Shown in pieces: positions 62,181-64,000 of a stretch of DNA of 64,000 bases. The stretch covers positions 29,085,001 to 29,149,000 of the forward strand of contig JAPTOF010000002.1 in NCBI GenBank assembly GCA_028554755.1, given 5' to 3'. Origin of the DNA: Cordia subcordata (lineage: Eukaryota > Streptophyta > Magnoliopsida > Boraginales > Cordiaceae). The notes beneath the pieces were generated by a model that was not told the origin of the DNA, did not search any database, and worked only from the letters and a program-made list of their open reading frames with translations. A program made the translations under genes and the position numbers. Every line of letters begins with the position of its first letter. Within the stretch, counting starts at the first letter, position 1.

Positions 62181-64000
62181 AAAGTTTGTAGCATCCTTAA
62201 TAATGCTTTTGGAATTATTGCAATTGCTTTCAGAGGCCACAATCTGATCTGCCTAGCACAGAAGAGCATTAAGGATGCTACAAACTCTGGCAATATCAGC
62301 ACTTGTTCCGACAGGCTCGTAGGAGATAGCGGTGGGCCTTTCTTTGACGACGGAAACCACCCATATGAGCGTGCAATTGGTTACTGCAGTGATCACCGAT
62401 CAGAGAAACGCCGGCGATGGAGTTCAGGTTTGGAAGCTGAGAACACGTGAAGACGATGTACCAGTCCACAGTGGTTAGTGGGTTCGCGTTGCAGGCACTT
62501 CCACACACACTGTGGAAGAAGATTTTCATGGTGCTGCCTCCAATCATTATTAGTGTAACACGGGTTCCTCCTGATAAGTACATTGTCGAAAATAAAGCCA
62601 ACATTTTCCCCAGTTTGTCACCTGAAAATAAACATAAAGTGTAACTAGTGTCTATATGATGGATTCTAAACAACCTCAAGGGCCTTAATTGTTTGTTACA
62701 TTAATTATGAGAAAATTTGTCCTCGTTTTCATGATAGGATAATTTAATCGACATTGCTTACCAAATGCAGCCACAGAGAGCCGGAGGTAACGGCTATAGC
62801 GCGTCCCAGGAGCAGATCCATGGAGTTGGATCAGCAATCAAAGTGTGTGTATATAGTTGCCATACAAAAGTCCAGTATCAAGGACATAACTCCCCAAGTC
62901 CTCCAACCAGTACAAAGGAATTAAAATCTTATGTCAATTAGAGGCTAACTGAGGCATATGGCAATTGGAGCCTACTGGGCATGTGGGAATCTGGTAAATC
63001 AATTAATTAAGCGGCAAATCATGTGTCATTCTACAAGAATATAATTGATTTGTCAGATACCTAAAAGTAGAGGGATGTTTATCACATTGGACATGTACCA
63101 TAGGCACGACACTTTGAAAGTGATTCTATTGTTAGCGGGCCTCTTTGTCGTAATCAACAGCCTGACGTCTTTTCAAATATAGTAAATGGAATATTACCGC
63201 TGGAGTCTGGCATAAATAAGCAATGCCCTTCTGAAATCACAAAATTATCTGATTACCTCCTGAACTTCTTAAACGTGGGCAAATTACCCCCTGCCATATG
63301 TTTTTGGTTAGTTTGACGGGAGTTGGAGTCTACGAGCTTGTGTTACGCGTGTGTTTCGTTTTTTATTGCATAATATATAGAGTAAATGGCATATTACCCC
63401 CTATAGTCTGGCATAAGTGCGCAATATCCCCTGAAGTCTCAAAATTATTTCCCTTGAGTTTTCAGGGATTGAATGAGTTAAGCGTTTTTATTAAAAGTAT
63501 AAGGGTTTAAATGGTCTAAAATATTTAGTTTTTTTATATAATATGTAATGAAAAACGTCTCACATGTGCGTAGAATTCAATTCTCGTCAAAACTAACCGA
63601 AAACATACGGTAAGGGTAGTGAGCACATGTTTAAAAAGTTCAAGGGGATAATCTGATAGTTTTAAGACTTCAAGAGGATATTGTGCACTTATACCCAACT
63701 ATATAGGATAATATACCATTTATTCTTTCAAATATATGCAATGCCGATGTTCGACAACTTGGAGTTTAGGTACACAAGCAAAAAGAACAAGCCGCCTCCA
63801 TGGTGGCTTCGAACTAGACTACACCTACTTTCGGATGCTTAGCATTTCTCGTAGTAGTAGCGTTCCCATTCTTGCCAAGTTTGGCAGGGTTGAGGTGGGG
63901 GATTTCGCTGCTGTTGGCATTAGCATATCCTTGTTTAATATGGTTAATTAAAAAAAAAAAAAAAACTATGAGGTAGGGCAATGTGGTACATTAATTGGTC
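62181..64000. pseudogene. Shuffled LHT8-like pseudogene, partly inverted
   Basis: Pieces of the LHT8-like gene in broken order. 62181-62250 (+) is the end of exon 3. About 62256-62621 (-) is most of exon 3, including the acceptor. 62762-62900 (-) is exon 2 with a 5-nt excess. 62951-62995 (+) is the end of exon 4. 63055-63180 and 63726-64000 (+) are exon 5, split by a MITE. The exon 2-3 block is therefore inverted relative to exons 4-5. Exon 3 has lost bases (the CSAIILAQLP region reads CSQLP) and shifts frame. The unit continues past the window end. It cannot encode a transporter. Confidence 0.85.
63181..63725. mobile_element. MULE-type MITE in pseudogene exon 5
   Basis: 545 bp with inverted ends AGTAAATGGAATATTACC and GGATAATATACCATTTATT, flanked by TTTCAAATAT (63171-63180 and 63726-63735), a duplication of 9-10 bp. 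The intact gene (59586 on) has the sequence once. An internal partial repeat of the left end at about 63379-63440 (AGTAAATGGCATATTACCCC) suggests an earlier nested or tandem copy. No coding content. Confidence 0.75.

Overview
The window is nuclear DNA from a flowering plant, almost certainly a eudicot. It is AT-rich, has spliced genes with long introns, carries plant-only families (a DUF241 protein, an LHT-type amino acid transporter, the plant form of complex I subunit NDUFB2) and plant transposon types. I cannot name the species. There are no CRISPR arrays, rRNA genes or bacterial operons.

Layout. 1381-2172 (+) is an intronless DUF241 gene. 4472-6747 (-) is a three-exon gene for the NDUFB2-like subunit of mitochondrial complex I. 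From about 5200 to 56460 lies a rearranged tandem array. Its units are built from part of NDUFB2 intron 1, the flank upstream of that gene, a small four- or five-exon gene family I do not recognise, and a shared 3' flank. Family members are at 11264-13466, 23024-26142 and 53088-55101. A further copy survives only as an exon scrap fused to flank (about 22160), and at about 7600 a copy has been lost outright. All three members have lesions in exon 2, but in the second a duplicated exon 2 restores an open frame of 127 codons.

The 3' flank of the second member has absorbed much transposon DNA: a solo LTR (27844-28800), a CACTA element (about 29016-32055) and a four-deep nest at 32166-44998. In the nest, a small MITE is split by an hAT-like element (8-bp target duplication), which holds a coding-poor Ty3/gypsy-type LTR element (5-bp duplication with one mismatch). 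One LTR of that element holds a 7.6-kb Mutator-like element (9-bp duplication). The Mutator-like element has two decayed convergent genes, a plant-mobile-domain (PMD) gene and a mudrA transposase gene. Unfilled copies of several target sites elsewhere in the array fix the insertion points.

57633-59960 (+) is an intact five-exon LHT8-like amino acid transporter. 62181-64000 is a shuffled pseudogene of it, partly inverted and interrupted by a Mutator-type MITE; it runs off the window end. The likely working protein genes are therefore DUF241, NDUFB2 and LHT8-like, plus possibly one or two orphan-family members. The rest is duplication debris and mobile DNA.
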